From Pseudofrankia sp. DC12 (GTDB lineage Bacteria > Actinomycetota > Actinomycetes > Frankiales > Frankiaceae), in the NCBI RefSeq assembly GCF_000966285.1, contig NZ_KQ031391.1, positions 5,828,430 through 5,892,429 on the forward strand: a stretch of 64,000 nucleotides of DNA. Reading direction: 5' to 3'. Below are positions 49,707-59,657 of the stretch, one piece after another. Under the pieces are notes generated by a model. It was not told the origin of the DNA. It saw nothing but the letters and a program-made list of their open reading frames with translations, and searched no databases. Numbering within the stretch: the first letter of the stretch is position 1; each line of letters begins with the position of its first letter. Made by a program: the position numbers and the translations under genes.

Positions 49707-49909
49707 GCGCGGCACCGGCGCGGGCAGCCTCTTCGTGCGTGAAGCGGGCCTGGCCGTCGGTGGCGAGTCGGAATCGGCTCCCCAGCGCCTGGTAGACAGA
49801 ACGACTCGTCGGGTCCTCGCGGGGCGATGGAACGTCCCAAGGCCTGCGCCCGTCGGATAGTTTGGCTCCGGTCGGGATCATCCGATCCGGTGGGCAGAAG
49901 GGAAATCCG

Positions 49910-51805
49910 TTGGCACGACGGTCGACGCGAGCGCGGGAGACCCGCTCGTCATGGCTCCGGCTGGGGTTCCTCGCCGGTGTGCTCGCGGTGCTCTACGCGG
50001 TCATGGCTCTCACCGGGACGTTGACGCCTCGGCTCGGCCTGGACCTGCAGGGCGGCACGAGCGTCATCCTCACGCCGCGCGCCACGCAGGCCGGCCAGAA
50101 GGTCAACAGCGGCGCGGTCGACAAGGCGGTCGACATCATCCGGCAGCGGGTCGACGGCCTCGGTGTCGCCGAGTCCGAGGTGAAGCGCAACGGCAACCAG
50201 ATCGAGATCTCGGTACCCGGCCGTGGCCGCTCCGACGTCGTGAACCTGGTAGGCCAGACCGCCGAGCTGCGCTTCCGCACGGTCTACACGTCCGGCGCCG
50301 GCACCGCGGTCGCCCCGTCCCCGACGGCCACTGCCCCGGTGGCGCCGTCCGCGTCGCCGTCGGCGGGCAGCACGCTCGCACCGGCGAGCGCGACGCCGAC
50401 CGCGGCCGGCGCGACCACGCCGGCCAGCCCCAAGCCCACGGCGGGCGGCGCCGCGACTCCGACGGCCGGGGCTACCTCGACAGCGCGGGCCGACGCGGTC
50501 GGTTCGGCCCTGCTGGCCGCCGGCGCGGCGACCCCGGCGGCGACCAAGGCGCCGTCCGCGACGCCTACGCCGGCTGCCTCGGCGAGCGCCGCCGTGGCCG
50601 CGACCGCCTCGCCCACTCCGGCGGCGACCGCCAGCCCCTCGGCGAGCGCGGCGACGCCACCCGCCGACGTGCAGAAGAAGTACGATGCGCTGGTCTGCCC
50701 GGAGAAGGTGCGCACCACGGACGCCCCCGGTGACTGGACCGCGGCCTGCTCGAAGGACAACACCACCAAGTATCTGCTGATGCCCGCGTCCGTCGTCGGA
50801 ACGGACGTCAAGACCGCCCAGGCACAGCTGCAGACCACCGGCGGCACCTCGAACGTCTCCACCGGCCAGTGGGTCGTCTCCGTCAGCTTCACCGGCTCCG
50901 GCCAGAAGAAGTTCACCAAGCTGACCGAGGAAACGATCAACAAGCCGGTGGCGATCGTCCTCGACGGCATCGTGCAGTCGGCCCCGGTCACCAACGAGCG
51001 CATCCCCGGCGACGCGAGCATCTCGGGCAACTTCACGCAGTCGTCGGCCAACGACCTGGCGAACGTCCTGAAGTACGGTGCCCTCCCGCTGGCGTTCGAG
51101 AAGTCGCAGGCGGAGTCCATCTCCCCGACGCTCGGCCACAGCGAGCTGCGCGGCGGCATGCTCGCGCTCGCCATCGGCCTCGGGCTGGTCATCCTGTACT
51201 CGTTCTTCTACTACCGGCTGCTGGGCGTGGTCGTGATCGCGTCGCTCGTGGTCAGCGGGCTGCTGGTCTACGCGACGGTCTGCCTGCTCGGCTCGGCTAT
51301 CGGCTTCACCCTGACGCTCGCCGGCATCGCCGGCCTCATCCTGTCCGTCGGTGTCACCGCCGACTCGTTCGTCGTCTACTTCGAACGAATCAAGGACGAG
51401 GTGCGTGAGGGCCGAACGATCGGCCACGCGGTCGAGCGGGCCTGGCCAGCGGCCCGGCGCACCATCCTGTCCGCGGACACGGTCTCGTTCCTCGCCGCGG
51501 CGGTCCTCTACATCGTGTCCATCGGCTCCGTTCGCGGCTTCGCGTTCACCCTCGGCCTGTCGACCCTGTCTGACGTGGTGCTCGTGTTCATCTTCACCCG
51601 GCCGCTCGTGACGCTCCTGGTCCGGCTGCGGCTGTTCACGTCGCCGCGGTGGTCGGGGCTGAACCCGTCGAACCGGGGCGGGCCGCTGGCCGCGGCGCGC
51701 CCCCGGCTCGCTCGGCGGGCAGCGCCGGCCGACGGGCCCGGCTCGCCACCTGGCACCGCGACCGCGCGGGTCGGCGGGTCATCCGGACAGAAGCGGGAGT
51801 CCTGA
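49910..51805 (+). CDS. secD: Protein-export membrane protein SecD
   Basis: 631 residues. SecD uses the proton gradient to pull exported proteins through SecYEG. The first helix (LGFLAGVLAVLYAVMALTG) is followed by the D1 motif LGLDLQGGTSVIL. The periplasmic part contains a low-complexity insert of about 140 residues, rich in Ala, Pro, Thr and Ser (residues about 127-265), before CPEKVRTTDAPGDW. Five C-terminal helices carry the D4-like ALAIGLGLVILYSFFYYR and VGVTADSFVVYFERIKDE with the functional Asp. TTG at 49910 is chosen because AGAAGGGAAA lies upstream and the protein then starts MARRSTRARETRSSW. Confidence 0.92.
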   Translation: MARRSTRARETRSSWLRLGFLAGVLAVLYAVMALTGTLTPRLGLDLQGGTSVILTPRATQAGQKVNSGAVDKAVDIIRQRVDGLGVAESEVKRNGNQIEISVPGRGRSDVVNLVGQTAELRFRTVYTSGAGTAVAPSPTATAPVAPSASPSAGSTLAPASATPTAAGATTPASPKPTAGGAATPTAGATSTARADAVGSALLAAGAATPAATKAPSATPTPAASASAAVAATASPTPAATASPSASAATPPADVQKKYDALVCPEKVRTTDAPGDWTAACSKDNTTKYLLMPASVVGTDVKTAQAQLQTTGGTSNVSTGQWVVSVSFTGSGQKKFTKLTEETINKPVAIVLDGIVQSAPVTNERIPGDASISGNFTQSSANDLANVLKYGALPLAFEKSQAESISPTLGHSELRGGMLALAIGLGLVILYSFFYYRLLGVVVIASLVVSGLLVYATVCLLGSAIGFTLTLAGIAGLILSVGVTADSFVVYFERIKDEVREGRTIGHAVERAWPAARRTILSADTVSFLAAAVLYIVSIGSVRGFAFTLGLSTLSDVVLVFIFTRPLVTLLVRLRLFTSPRWSGLNPSNRGGPLAAARPRLARRAAPADGPGSPPGTATARVGGSSGQKRES

Positions 51806-51808
51806 GAG

Positions 51809-53023
51809 ATGTCTTCGGCGATCACCCGGTTCCTGCGCGGCCAACACTCCTTCGACTTCATCGGCCGACGCCGGGTCTGGTACATCATCTCGGGCACGCT
51901 GCTCGTGATCTGCATCATCAGCATGATCGTGCGTGGCTTCTCGCTGGGCATCGACTTCTCCGGTGGCGCGGTCTTCCAGTTCCCGTCGAAGGGCCACTCG
52001 ATCGAGGACGCTCGCGGCGCGCTGCACGAGGCGGGCGTCAACGCGGACGACGCGGTCATCCAGGAGCTGCAGACCAGCAAGCAGCTGCGCGTGCAGACCC
52101 CGGTCCTCACCGACGCCCAGACGACGAAGGTCGCGACCGCGATCGAGAAGGACTTCGGGGCGAAGTCCACCGAGATCGACATCTCGACGGTCGGCGCCTC
52201 GTGGGGCTCGACCATCACCAGCAAGGCCATCGAAGGACTTGTGATCTTCCTGGTCCTGGTGATGATCTACCTGTCGGTCCGGTTCGAGTGGAAGATGGCG
52301 GCCGCCGCGATGGCGGCGTTGATCCATGACCTCGTGGTCACGCTCGGCGTCTATTCGCTGATCGGGTTCGAGGTCACCCCGGACACGGTCATCGCGGTTC
52401 TCGCGATCCTCGGTTTCTCGCTGTACGACACCGTCGTCGTGTTCGACCGGATACGCGAGAACACGGCCGGCATGGCGACCTCCAGCAAGCGGACGTACGC
52501 CGAGGCCACGAACGACTCGCTCAACGAGACCCTGGTCCGGTCGCTGAACACGTCGTTCATCGCCCTGATCCCGGTCGCGTCCCTGCTGTTCGTCGGCGCC
52601 GGGCTGCTGGGCGCCGGCACGCTGAAGGACCTCGCCCTGGCCCAGTTCGTCGGCATCGCCTCCGGCACCTACTCGTCGATCTTCTTCGCGGCGCCGCTGC
52701 TGGTGGACCTGAAGCGCAACGAGCAGGCGGTCAAGGCCCTCGACGCGCGGGTTACCCGGGCGCGGACGAATGCCGCCCGGTCCGCCGCCGCCGAGACGGC
52801 CAAGGCCGGGTCGGGATCGGCGCCGGCCGGGCGCTCCGCGCCCTACGCCGTCGCCTACGCCGCCGACGGTCCGGATGTGGGAGACGACCGGACGCCGGCG
52901 CCGGCCGGGGCGACGCCCCGCCGGCCCGGAGCCCGCCCCGGGCAGCCGGCGGCGGGGCGCGGACCCGCTGCGGCGCGCCGAGATGGCGGACGCGGTCGCT
53001 CCGGCGGCAGGAAGCGGCGGTAA
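51809..53023 (+). CDS. secF: Protein-export membrane protein SecF
   Basis: A 404-residue partner of SecD. The first helix (IISGTLLVICIISMIVRGF) precedes SLGIDFSGGAVFQF, the SecF counterpart of the D1 motif. The C-terminal helices include MAALIHDLVVTLGVYSLIGFEV and AILGFSLYDTVVVFDRIREN, with the conserved Asp residues for proton movement. A Gly/Pro/Ala/Arg-rich cytoplasmic tail (about 315-404) ends in basic residues. It starts 3 nt after the secD stop. Confidence 0.95.
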   Translation: MSSAITRFLRGQHSFDFIGRRRVWYIISGTLLVICIISMIVRGFSLGIDFSGGAVFQFPSKGHSIEDARGALHEAGVNADDAVIQELQTSKQLRVQTPVLTDAQTTKVATAIEKDFGAKSTEIDISTVGASWGSTITSKAIEGLVIFLVLVMIYLSVRFEWKMAAAAMAALIHDLVVTLGVYSLIGFEVTPDTVIAVLAILGFSLYDTVVVFDRIRENTAGMATSSKRTYAEATNDSLNETLVRSLNTSFIALIPVASLLFVGAGLLGAGTLKDLALAQFVGIASGTYSSIFFAAPLLVDLKRNEQAVKALDARVTRARTNAARSAAAETAKAGSGSAPAGRSAPYAVAYAADGPDVGDDRTPAPAGATPRRPGARPGQPAAGRGPAAARRDGGRGRSGGRKRR

Positions 53024-53032
53024 GAAGGCGCC

Positions 53033-53593
53033 ATGACGAGCATCGACACCCCGCAGGACGCGGCGCTGGCCGCGGCCACCGAGGCGCTGCGCACACATGT
53101 GCGCGACGTCCACGACTTCCCGCAGCCCGGGGTCGTGTTCAAGGACATCACCCCGCTGCTGGCCACCCCGGCCGCGTTCGGAGCCGTCATCGGGGCGCTC
53201 GCCGAGACCGCCCGGCGGGTCGGCGCGACCGTCATCGCCGGGATCGAAGCCCGCGGCTTCCTGCTGGCTGCGCCGGTCGCGGACCGGGTCGGCGCCGGGA
53301 TCGTGCCGATCCGCAAGCAGGGCAAGCTGCCCGGACGCACCGTCGCCGAGTCCTACGCGCTGGAGTACGGCACCGCAACGCTGGAGATCCACCACGACGC
53401 GGTCGGCCCTGGTGAACGGGTGCTCATCGTCGATGATGTGCTGGCCACCGGGGGTACCGCCGCCGCGGCCGCGAACCTGATCTGCCACGGCGGCGCCGAG
53501 GTACTCGGTCTCGCCGTGCTGATGGAGCTCACGTTCCTGGCCGGCCGGGAGCGGATCCCGTCACTGGACGTGACCGCCCTTCTGACGGTCTGA
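53033..53593 (+). CDS. apt: Adenine phosphoribosyltransferase
   Basis: A 186-residue enzyme that salvages adenine to AMP using PRPP. The phosphoribosyl-binding motif is VLIVDDVLATGGT (130-142); FKDITPLL and GIEARGFLLAAPVA are the other conserved segments, and RKQGKLPG is the flexible catalytic loop. It lies 9 bp after secF and upstream of rel, the usual actinobacterial arrangement that ties purine salvage to (p)ppGpp control. Confidence 0.96.
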   Translation: MTSIDTPQDAALAAATEALRTHVRDVHDFPQPGVVFKDITPLLATPAAFGAVIGALAETARRVGATVIAGIEARGFLLAAPVADRVGAGIVPIRKQGKLPGRTVAESYALEYGTATLEIHHDAVGPGERVLIVDDVLATGGTAAAAANLICHGGAEVLGLAVLMELTFLAGRERIPSLDVTALLTV

Positions 53594-53890
53594 CCGTTGC
53601 TCGCCGACTCCCGCTGATGCGTCTCGGTGGCCTGTGACGCTGGGGAGCGACCTCCTGGAGGCGGACCGGGCCGAGCCGCTCGCGGACGGCTGGGTGGCGG
53701 CGAGCGTTCCCGCGCGACCAGCCCGACTGTTCCGGACCCCCCGGCAGGCGGCAACCGTCCGCGGCGTGGGCACGTTTGAGTGGGCAGGCCGGTCTGCCAT
53801 CGGGATCACGTCGTGACGGCCCGGGTTGCGGAAGGACGGCGGCTAACCCAGCGTTAGTCTCGAAGTCAGACTTTCCGGCAGGAGCAACCC

Positions 53891-56584
53891 GTGCCCGACG
53901 CAGTCCCGGTGACCACCGGCGCCACGCTCCCGGCGTCCGGGCCCGCCAAGGGCCCGGCGCCGGAGCGACGCCGTGTGCCGCCCGGGACCGGCGCCGGCGC
54001 CGTGGCGGACGGGTCCGCCGCCGCGCGACCCGCCGAGGCAGCCGAGCAGGAGCACGCCCCCGAGCCCGCCACAGGCGCCCCGGCGAACGGCGGGAAGACA
54101 CTGGTCACGCCGTTGAACGGCGGCCCGGGTGGAGCCACTCCAGGTGCCCTGGCGGACGGCGGGCCGAGCCCCGAGTCACCCAGCTCCGGCAACGGTGCGG
54201 CCGGGCCCTCGGTGGTCGCCATCGGCGGCGGGCTGCTCGCGGGCGGCGGGGTGCTCGCCGCGGGCCGGCTGGCCGGGCCGGGGGAGCTTCCCGAGGACGG
54301 CTCCCCGGTGCCACCCCGCCTGGGCCACGAGTCGCCGCCGGTGCCGCGGCGGCTGCGGGCCCGGCTCTCCCGGCTCTCGGCGCACCGCGCCACCCCGCCG
54401 TCGGCGCTCGACCCGGTGATCCGCGGCCTGGTCGCCAACCACCCGAAGGCTGACACCGGCCCCGTCCAGCTGGCCTTCCAGGTCGCCGACGCCGCGCACG
54501 CCGGCCAGGTCCGGGCCTCCGGCCACCCCTACATCACGCATCCGATCGCCGTCGCCGGCATCCTCGCCGACCTGGGCATGGACATCCCCACCCTGTGCGC
54601 CGCGCTGCTGCACGACACCCTCGAGCAGACGACGCTCACCGTCGAGCAGATCAGCGAGCAGTTCGGCGACCAGGTCGCGCTCATCGTCGACGCGGTCAGC
54701 CGGTTGCAGAAGGTCAACGCCGGCGAGATGGCCCAGGCGGAGATGATCCGCCGCATGGTGATCGCGATGGCCCGCGACCCGCGCGCGCTCGTCGTCAAGC
54801 TCGCCGACCGGCTGCACAACATGCGCACACTGCGCTTCCTGCCCGAGCACCGGCAGGAGCGCAAGGCCCGCCAGACCCTCGAGGTGTACGCGCCGCTGGC
54901 GCACCGGCTCGGGATGAACTCACTGAAGTGGGAGCTGGAGGATCTCTCGTTCGCCGCGCTCTACCCGAAGCGCTACGACGAGATCGTCCGGCTCGTCGCC
55001 GACCGGGCGCCCAGCAGGGACGTCTACCTCGACGACGTCACCGCGCACGTGCAGGGCTACCTGGCGGCGGCCGGGATCGAGTCGGTCGTGTCCGGCCGGC
55101 CCAAGCACTACTACTCGATCTACCAGAAGATGGTCGTGCGCGGCCGGTCCTTCGACGACATCTACGACCTGGTCGGCATCAGGGTGCTGGTCGACTCGGT
55201 CCGGGACTGCTACGCGGCGCTGGGCACCGTCCACGCGAACTGGAAGCCGATCCCGGGCCGGTTCAAGGATTACATCGCGATGCCCAAGTACAACATGTAC
55301 CAGTCGCTGCACACGACCGTGATCGGCCCGGAGGGCAAGCCGGTCGAGCTGCAGATCCGCACGCACGGGATGCACAACCGGGCCGAGTACGGCATCGCCG
55401 CCCACTGGAAGTACAAGGAGGACGGCCGCACCGCCGGCCGCCGCCGCGCCGCCGACCCGGACCTGGCCAGCTGGCTGCGCCAGATCCTCGACTGGCAGCG
55501 CGAGTCCGCCGACCCGGGCGAGTTCCTCGACAGCCTGCGCTTCGAGGCGCCGGCCGACGAGGTCTTCGTGTTCACCCCGAAGGGCGACGTCATCCCGCTG
55601 CCCGCCGGCTCGACCCCGGTCGACTTCGCCTACGCGGTCCACACCGACGTCGGCAACCAGTGCGTCGGCGCGCGGATCAACGGGCGGCTCGTCGCCCTGG
55701 ACACCGCGCTCGACAACGGCGACACCGTGGAGATCTTCACGTCGCGGGCGCAGTCCGCCGGTCCCAGCGAGGACTGGCTGACCTTCGTCCGGTCGTCCCG
55801 GGCCCGCTCGAAGATCCGCCAGTGGCACGCGCGGGAGCGCCGCGAGGACGCCGTCGTCGCCGGCCGGGACGCCATCGCGCGCACCCTGCGCCGCCACGGC
55901 CTGCCGCTGACCAGGCTGATGACCGGTGAGGGCCTGCTGACGCTGGCCAAGGAGCTCGGCTACACCGACGTCAGCGCGCTGTACGCCGGGGTGGGGGAGA
56001 ACAACCTCAGCGCGCAGGCCGTGGTGAACCGGCTGCTGACCGCGATGGGCAGCCCGGAGGCGACCGAGGAGGACGTCGCCGACGTCGTCCTGCCGATCCG
56101 CCCGCTGCGCCGCTCCACCGGCGACCCGGGCGTGCTGGTCTCCGGAACCGCCGACATCTGGGTGAAGCTGGCCAGGTGCTGTACGCCGATGCCGGGCGAC
56201 GAGATCGCCGGCCTGGTGACGAGGGGCCGGGGCGTGTCGGTGCACCGCGCGGACTGCGCCAACGTCGGCGACGTCAGCTCGCCGGTGGCCGACCGCTTCG
56301 TCGACGTCGAATGGGCCCCGTCGTCCGGCTCGGTATTCCTGGTGGTGATCCAGGTCGAGGCGATGGACCGGGCGAAGCTGCTGTCGGACGTGACCCGGGT
56401 GCTGTCCGATCATCACGTCAACATCCTGTCCGCGTCGGTGACGACGAACCGCGAGCAGGTGGCGATCAGCCGGTTCACCTTCGAGATGGGGGACGCCAAG
56501 CACCTCGGCCAGGTTCTGGCCGCGGTCCGGCGGATCGACGGTGTCTATGACTGTTTCCGTGTCACGTCTGGCATACAGGGCTAG
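53891..56584 (+). CDS. rel: RelA/SpoT homologue 1: (p)ppGpp synthetase with altered hydrolase motif
   Basis: 897 residues. After a disordered N-terminus (1-180) come the HD domain (about 188-340), synthetase (about 395-510), TGS (about 552-615), a zinc-finger-like CCTPMPGD region and a C-terminal ACT domain. The synthetase motifs are complete: R403-P-K-H, S409, [13 protein letters not shown] with Asp426, YQSLHTT, Glu486 in VELQIRT and [12 protein letters not shown]. In the HD domain, the usual HDTVEDT is HDTLEQT (241-247), so the Asp of the catalytic Glu-Asp pair is Gln246; LVDGVTKL has also become IVDAVSRL. This predicts a synthetase with weak or no hydrolase. GTG at 53891 follows AGGAG. Placement after apt marks it as the ancestral rel position. 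Confidence 0.95.
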   Translation: MPDAVPVTTGATLPASGPAKGPAPERRRVPPGTGAGAVADGSAAARPAEAAEQEHAPEPATGAPANGGKTLVTPLNGGPGGATPGALADGGPSPESPSSGNGAAGPSVVAIGGGLLAGGGVLAAGRLAGPGELPEDGSPVPPRLGHESPPVPRRLRARLSRLSAHRATPPSALDPVIRGLVANHPKADTGPVQLAFQVADAAHAGQVRASGHPYITHPIAVAGILADLGMDIPTLCAALLHDTLEQTTLTVEQISEQFGDQVALIVDAVSRLQKVNAGEMAQAEMIRRMVIAMARDPRALVVKLADRLHNMRTLRFLPEHRQERKARQTLEVYAPLAHRLGMNSLKWELEDLSFAALYPKRYDEIVRLVADRAPSRDVYLDDVTAHVQGYLAAAGIESVVSGRPKHYYSIYQKMVVRGRSFDDIYDLVGIRVLVDSVRDCYAALGTVHANWKPIPGRFKDYIAMPKYNMYQSLHTTVIGPEGKPVELQIRTHGMHNRAEYGIAAHWKYKEDGRTAGRRRAADPDLASWLRQILDWQRESADPGEFLDSLRFEAPADEVFVFTPKGDVIPLPAGSTPVDFAYAVHTDVGNQCVGARINGRLVALDTALDNGDTVEIFTSRAQSAGPSEDWLTFVRSSRARSKIRQWHARERREDAVVAGRDAIARTLRRHGLPLTRLMTGEGLLTLAKELGYTDVSALYAGVGENNLSAQAVVNRLLTAMGSPEATEEDVADVVLPIRPLRRSTGDPGVLVSGTADIWVKLARCCTPMPGDEIAGLVTRGRGVSVHRADCANVGDVSSPVADRFVDVEWAPSSGSVFLVVIQVEAMDRAKLLSDVTRVLSDHHVNILSASVTTNREQVAISRFTFEMGDAKHLGQVLAAVRRIDGVYDCFRVTSGIQG

Positions 56585-56609
56585 GCGGGCCATGACCGAG
56601 GGAGGTGCG

Positions 56610-56648
56610 ATGAAACTACAGCCGAGTCGCGCCTCCTTCGGCTTTTAG
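56610..56648 (+). CDS. 12-residue leader peptide before the second rel gene
   Basis: ATG AAA CTA ... TTT TAG encodes MKLQPSRASFGF. GGGAGGTG lies 4 nt upstream, matching the 16S anti-Shine-Dalgarno as well as any gene in the window. An in-frame ATG at 56592 could add six residues. The frame overlaps a hairpin that ends in TTTT, so ribosome position on it could influence the hairpin. It lies between the stop of the first rel and the start of the second. The coding claim rests on the ribosome binding site and position only; the peptide is too short for family evidence. Confidence 0.45.
   Translation: MKLQPSRASFGF
56620..56646 (+). terminator. Hairpin with T-run in the rel1-rel2 gap, possible attenuator
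   Basis: AGCCGA (56620-56625) pairs with TCGGCT (56638-56643) and is followed directly by TTT. The stem is short (6 bp, 12-nt loop), so it is a weak terminator by itself. It lies wholly inside the 12-codon frame. Confidence 0.45.
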
Positions 56649-56672
56649 GGATAAACGGAGGGCAGGGGCGCG

Positions 56673-59372
56673 ATGGACGCTGGGGCGCGGGCAGCACTGC
56701 CAGCCGGTGGCAGTCTCTCGCCGGACGTCGCGGCCCAGCAGGCCGTCGGTGACGAGGCCCGTCCGCTCGGCGCCGCCCGGACGGCCAGCCACCGGCTCGC
56801 CCATCTCGCCCGGCGGGTCGCCTCGTCCCGCGGCGGCCAGATCCCGCCGGAGCTGCGCGGCATCGTCGAGGCGCACCGCGACTTCCACCCGAAGGCCGAG
56901 ATCGGCGTGGTCATCCAGGCCTACCAGGCCGCCGAGCGGTACCACCACGGCCAGATGCGCCGCAGCGGAGACCCGTACATCGTCCATCCGCTGGGCGTCG
57001 CCGAGATCCTCGCCGAGCTCGGCGTCGACACCACGACGCTGATGGCGAGCCTGCTGCACGACACCGTCGAGGACACCGGGGCGACGCTCGACGGGCTGGC
57101 CGACGAGTTCGGCACCGAGGTCGCGAACCTGGTCGACGGCGTCACCAAGCTGGACAAGATGCGTTTCGGTGACGCCGCCGAGGCCGAGACGCTGCGCAAG
57201 CTGATCGTGGCGCTGGCCAAGGACTACCGGGTGCTGGTCATCAAGATCGCCGACCGGCTGCACAACATGCGCACCCTCGAGTTCATGTCGCCGCCGAAGC
57301 AGGCCAAGATCTCCCAGGTCACGCTGGAGATCCTCGCGCCGCTCGCGCACCGCCTCGGGGTCAGCGTGATCAAGCGTGAGCTGGAGGACCGGGCGTTCGC
57401 CGTCCTCGACCCGGACCAGTACCGCCGGACCCAGGAGCTCGTCGACGACCTGACCGCCGCCGAGCGGGAGAGCGGCCAGCTCGCGGCCGTCGTCGCCCGG
57501 CTGCGCGTCGGCCTCGCCGAGGCGAAGATCGACGGTACGGTGTCGGTCCGGCTCAGCCACCTGTTCTCGATCTACAAGCGGGCCCAGGACCGCGGCCGGC
57601 CGCCGCGGGACTACTACGACGTCGTCCGGGTGCTGGTCCTCGTCGAGGACGTCCGGGACTGCTACGCCGCCCTCGGCGTGATCCACGGCCTGTGGCGCCC
57701 GGTACCCGGCCGGCTGCGCGACTTCGTCGCGACTCCGAAGTTCAACATGTACCAGTCGCTGCACACCACGGTCACCGACAGCACCGGGCACGCCGTCGAC
57801 ATCCAGATCCGCACCCCGCAGATGCACCTGCTGGCCGAGACCGGCATCGTCGCCCGCCCGGTTGGCGAGGGCGCGGACGGTGCCCGGCTGGAGGGGCTGT
57901 CGTGGCTGCACAGCCTGCTGGACTGGGAGGGCGACGCGAAGGACCCCGGCGAGTTCCTGGAGTCGCTGTCGAGCGACCTGGACTCCGACGAGGTGCTGGC
58001 GTTCACCCCGAAGGGCAAGGCGATCGCGCTGCCGGCCCGGTCGTCGCCGGTCGACGTGGCCTACGCGGTGCACACCGACGTCGGCCACCGGGCGATCGGA
58101 GCCCGGGTCAACGGCCGTCTGGTGCCGTTGCACACGCGCCTGCGCAACGGTGACGTGGTCGAGATCCTCACCTCGAACCTGCCGCACGCCGGGCCGTCGG
58201 AGGACTGGCTGTCGTTCGTGAAGACGGCGCGGGCCCGGGTACGGATTCGCCGCCGCCTCGCCCGCGGCCGGCGCGAGCCGGTCGAGCCGGCCACCGGCAC
58301 CCGGCCCAGCCCCGCGCCGGAGGCCGCCCTGTCGGAGGGCGCGGCGCCCGCGCGGCGCTCGGCCGAGACCGCGGCGGCCGCGGAGGTGAATACCACGGCA
58401 CCGGAGGCGTCCGCCGACACGAGCGGCCAGCCGGATGGCGCCGCCCCAGCGGAACGCGCCGGCACACGCGAGCTGGCCGCGACCGATGCCGCCCCGACGG
58501 CCTCCACGGTCAGCCTCGGGGCCTCGGGTGCCGCCGGAGGCGAACCCGTGGTCAGCCTGTCCGCCGACCCGGCAGCGCCGGCCTCCGGGCCTCCCAGGGA
58601 CGGTAGGGCGGTCGCGGACGGCCGTAGGACAGCCACGTCGTGCCTGGCCGCCGGGACGCCGTCGGTCGATGTCCGGGCCCAACTGGCCGAGCTCGGCGCG
58701 GCGGGTACGAGCCACGCGGCCCCCGCGACGACGGCCGCGCGGCTGGCCGCGGAAGCCGGTCCGGCCGTCGCCGGCGGGGCGGCGACGGCCCAGCTGGGAG
58801 CCGAGACCACGAGGCCACCGGCGCCGGGCGCCGGTGGGCGCCGGTCAAGGCCGGCCCCGGCCTCGGAGGTGGGCCGCCGACCGACACCGGCATGGGCCGG
58901 TGTGGCGTCGCTGGACGGGCGCCCGGATGCCCCGGTACGGATCGCCCGCTGCTGTCTTCCGCTGCCCGGCGACGAGCTCATCGGCTTCGTGACCCACCAC
59001 GGCGCCCACCATCCGGCGGTGACGCTGCATCGCCAGGAGTGCGCGAACGCCCGGCCGGGCGGGACGGCGGGGCCGGTACGGGAGCCGGTCGGGGTCCTGC
59101 ACTGGGACGTGCCGCTCGCGCACTCCTTCCCGGCGGAGATCGCCGTCGAGGCGTTCGACCGGTACGGCCTGCTCGCCGATATCACCGAGGTGCTCTCGGA
59201 CACCGCCGCCGGCCTGCGCGCCGCGTCGACCTCGACCTCCGAGGACCGGGTCGCGCACGCCCGTTTCACCGTCGAGGTGACCGGGCCGCGCCAGCTCGAC
59301 GAGGTGCTGGCCGCCGTCCGCGGGGTCGGCGGCGTCTACGACTGTTATCGAGCCTGTCAGACGGCCTCGTAG
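56673..59372 (+). CDS. RelA/SpoT homologue 2: intact hydrolase, degenerate synthetase
   Basis: 899 residues. The HD domain (about 78-230) is canonical: HHGQMRRSGDPYIVHP, H129-D-T-V-E133-D134-T, VDGVTKLDKM and IADRLHNMR. The synthetase domain is eroded: the RPKH motif is R293-L-S-H, so the catalytic Lys is Ser295; the GIR of DLVGIRVL is replaced by RVL; Glu of the QIRT motif is Asp376; and [12 protein letters not shown] is now AETGIVARPVGE. TGS follows (about 444-505), then about 200 residues of low-complexity Ala/Pro/Glu sequence, then CCLPLPGDELIGFV and an ACT domain. This predicts a dedicated (p)ppGpp hydrolase. ATG at 56673 is preceded by CGGAGGGCAGGGG. It is separated from rel1 by an 88-bp leader region. 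Confidence 0.92.
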   Translation: MDAGARAALPAGGSLSPDVAAQQAVGDEARPLGAARTASHRLAHLARRVASSRGGQIPPELRGIVEAHRDFHPKAEIGVVIQAYQAAERYHHGQMRRSGDPYIVHPLGVAEILAELGVDTTTLMASLLHDTVEDTGATLDGLADEFGTEVANLVDGVTKLDKMRFGDAAEAETLRKLIVALAKDYRVLVIKIADRLHNMRTLEFMSPPKQAKISQVTLEILAPLAHRLGVSVIKRELEDRAFAVLDPDQYRRTQELVDDLTAAERESGQLAAVVARLRVGLAEAKIDGTVSVRLSHLFSIYKRAQDRGRPPRDYYDVVRVLVLVEDVRDCYAALGVIHGLWRPVPGRLRDFVATPKFNMYQSLHTTVTDSTGHAVDIQIRTPQMHLLAETGIVARPVGEGADGARLEGLSWLHSLLDWEGDAKDPGEFLESLSSDLDSDEVLAFTPKGKAIALPARSSPVDVAYAVHTDVGHRAIGARVNGRLVPLHTRLRNGDVVEILTSNLPHAGPSEDWLSFVKTARARVRIRRRLARGRREPVEPATGTRPSPAPEAALSEGAAPARRSAETAAAAEVNTTAPEASADTSGQPDGAAPAERAGTRELAATDAAPTASTVSLGASGAAGGEPVVSLSADPAAPASGPPRDGRAVADGRRTATSCLAAGTPSVDVRAQLAELGAAGTSHAAPATTAARLAAEAGPAVAGGAATAQLGAETTRPPAPGAGGRRSRPAPASEVGRRPTPAWAGVASLDGRPDAPVRIARCCLPLPGDELIGFVTHHGAHHPAVTLHRQECANARPGGTAGPVREPVGVLHWDVPLAHSFPAEIAVEAFDRYGLLADITEVLSDTAAGLRAASTSTSEDRVAHARFTVEVTGPRQLDEVLAAVRGVGGVYDCYRACQTAS

Positions 59373-59657
59373 TCCTGGTCCGGCGCGCGGTTGACGGACC
59401 GGGCATTGTCTGGAAGCGACGGCTCCCCCGCGCGGCTCGGCGCAATTGCATATGCACGGGCGAAATGCGGATCGGCGCGGCGCGCGGAGCCCGCCCGGAG
59501 CGGGCGCGCATTGTCTGAGAGGTCTGAATTCCCGGTACCGGAAACGGGATTCCGGCTACCGGCCGGGCGCAGACCGGGCGAACATCAGGCCAAGCCGCCT
59601 GTGGGCGAGCTGACGAGCCGCGCGATGATTCGCGCGGCGGGGCGGTTCGGGCGGAAC
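59373..59657. other. Gap between rel2 and the convergent regulator
   Basis: 285 bases. No gene or strong hairpin is seen. A short less GC-rich patch, AATTGCATATGCACGG near 59441, is the only distinctive feature. Confidence 0.4.

Noticed and set aside
53634-53816. A 60-codon frame between apt and rel
   Set aside because: Weak start context, no conserved motif, and it lies in the presumed rel promoter region; likely chance.
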